This document shows positions 5,858 through 5,970 of a stretch of 5,970 nucleotides of DNA, one piece after another. This stretch comes from DATKWS01 sp035529435 (lineage in GTDB: Bacteria; Krumholzibacteriota; Krumholzibacteriia; Krumholzibacteriales; Krumholzibacteriaceae). Position 1 is the first letter of the stretch; each line of letters starts with the position of its first letter. The notes beneath the pieces were generated by a model that was given only the letters and a program-made list of their open reading frames with translations, did not search any database and had not been told where the DNA came from. The DNA lies in contig DATKWS010000200.1 of NCBI GenBank assembly GCA_035529435.1, positions 1-5,970 on the forward strand, given 5' to 3'. Position numbers and translations under genes: made by a program.

Positions 5858-5970
5858 ATGAACAGACGCATCGCCGCAATTGTCGCACTATTGATCGTCA
5901 TTTCCGGGTTCGTCGTCGGATCGATACTGAGTAACCAGAAGAAACCGGTCCGGCGGTTTCAGCGGCCGAA
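5858..5970 (+). CDS. 5' end of a membrane-anchored or exported protein (cut by window end)
   Basis: The frame opens with ATG at 5858 and runs to the edge without a stop, giving 37 complete codons. The purine-rich leader GGGAGAGAGGAAAG supplies a ribosome binding site (GAGAGG at 5848-5853, or GGGAG at 5844-5848). The product starts MNRR, has a hydrophobic stretch at residues 5-24 (IAAIVALLIVISGFVVGSIL), then a basic tail with KKPVRR. This is an N-in signal anchor or a signal peptide. No family can be recognised from so little. It is divergent from the tandem-repeat gene, with which it shares the 255-bp upstream region. Confidence 0.75.
   Translation, partial: MNRRIAAIVALLIVISGFVVGSILSNQKKPVRRFQRP

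Overview
The window looks like bacterial chromosome of moderately high GC. Coding is dense on both strands, the two full minus-strand genes have strong GGAGG-type ribosome binding sites, and three products (one of them cut by the window edge) begin with export or membrane-anchor sequences. The phylum cannot be fixed from the sequence. The repeat protein and the ankyrin/metallo-beta-lactamase protein suggest a Gram-negative-type environmental lineage, but that is inference.

Left part (1-1838, plus strand, visibly AT-richer, accessory in character): the remains of an integrase-type transposase with an internal in-frame deletion (1-410); a non-coding stretch (411-647); and a complete AAA_14/DUF4143-type ATPase (648-1838). 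A near-perfect 28-bp palindrome covers the ATPase start codon. This part looks acquired and partly decayed.

Middle and right part (1909-5602, minus strand, GC-rich): two genes read leftward. The upstream one (5602 to 4151) encodes an exported protein built on a strict 16-residue glycine-rich tandem repeat. The downstream one (3948 to 1909) encodes an exported fusion of about twelve ankyrin repeats to a metallo-beta-lactamase-fold hydrolase domain. The 202-bp gap between them holds an 18-bp perfect AT-rich palindrome flanked by two copies of a 13-bp GC-rich direct repeat, which makes separate regulation of the downstream gene likely.

Right edge (5603-5970): a 255-bp divergent intergenic region, then the first 37 codons of a plus-strand gene that begins with a membrane anchor or signal sequence.

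The two minus-strand proteins may share an envelope or periplasmic location, but nothing in the sequence proves they work together. No tRNA, rRNA, CRISPR array or complete mobile element was seen. The points most worth follow-up are the exported ankyrin-MBL fusion with an altered metal motif, the 16-residue solenoid array, and the two palindromes.
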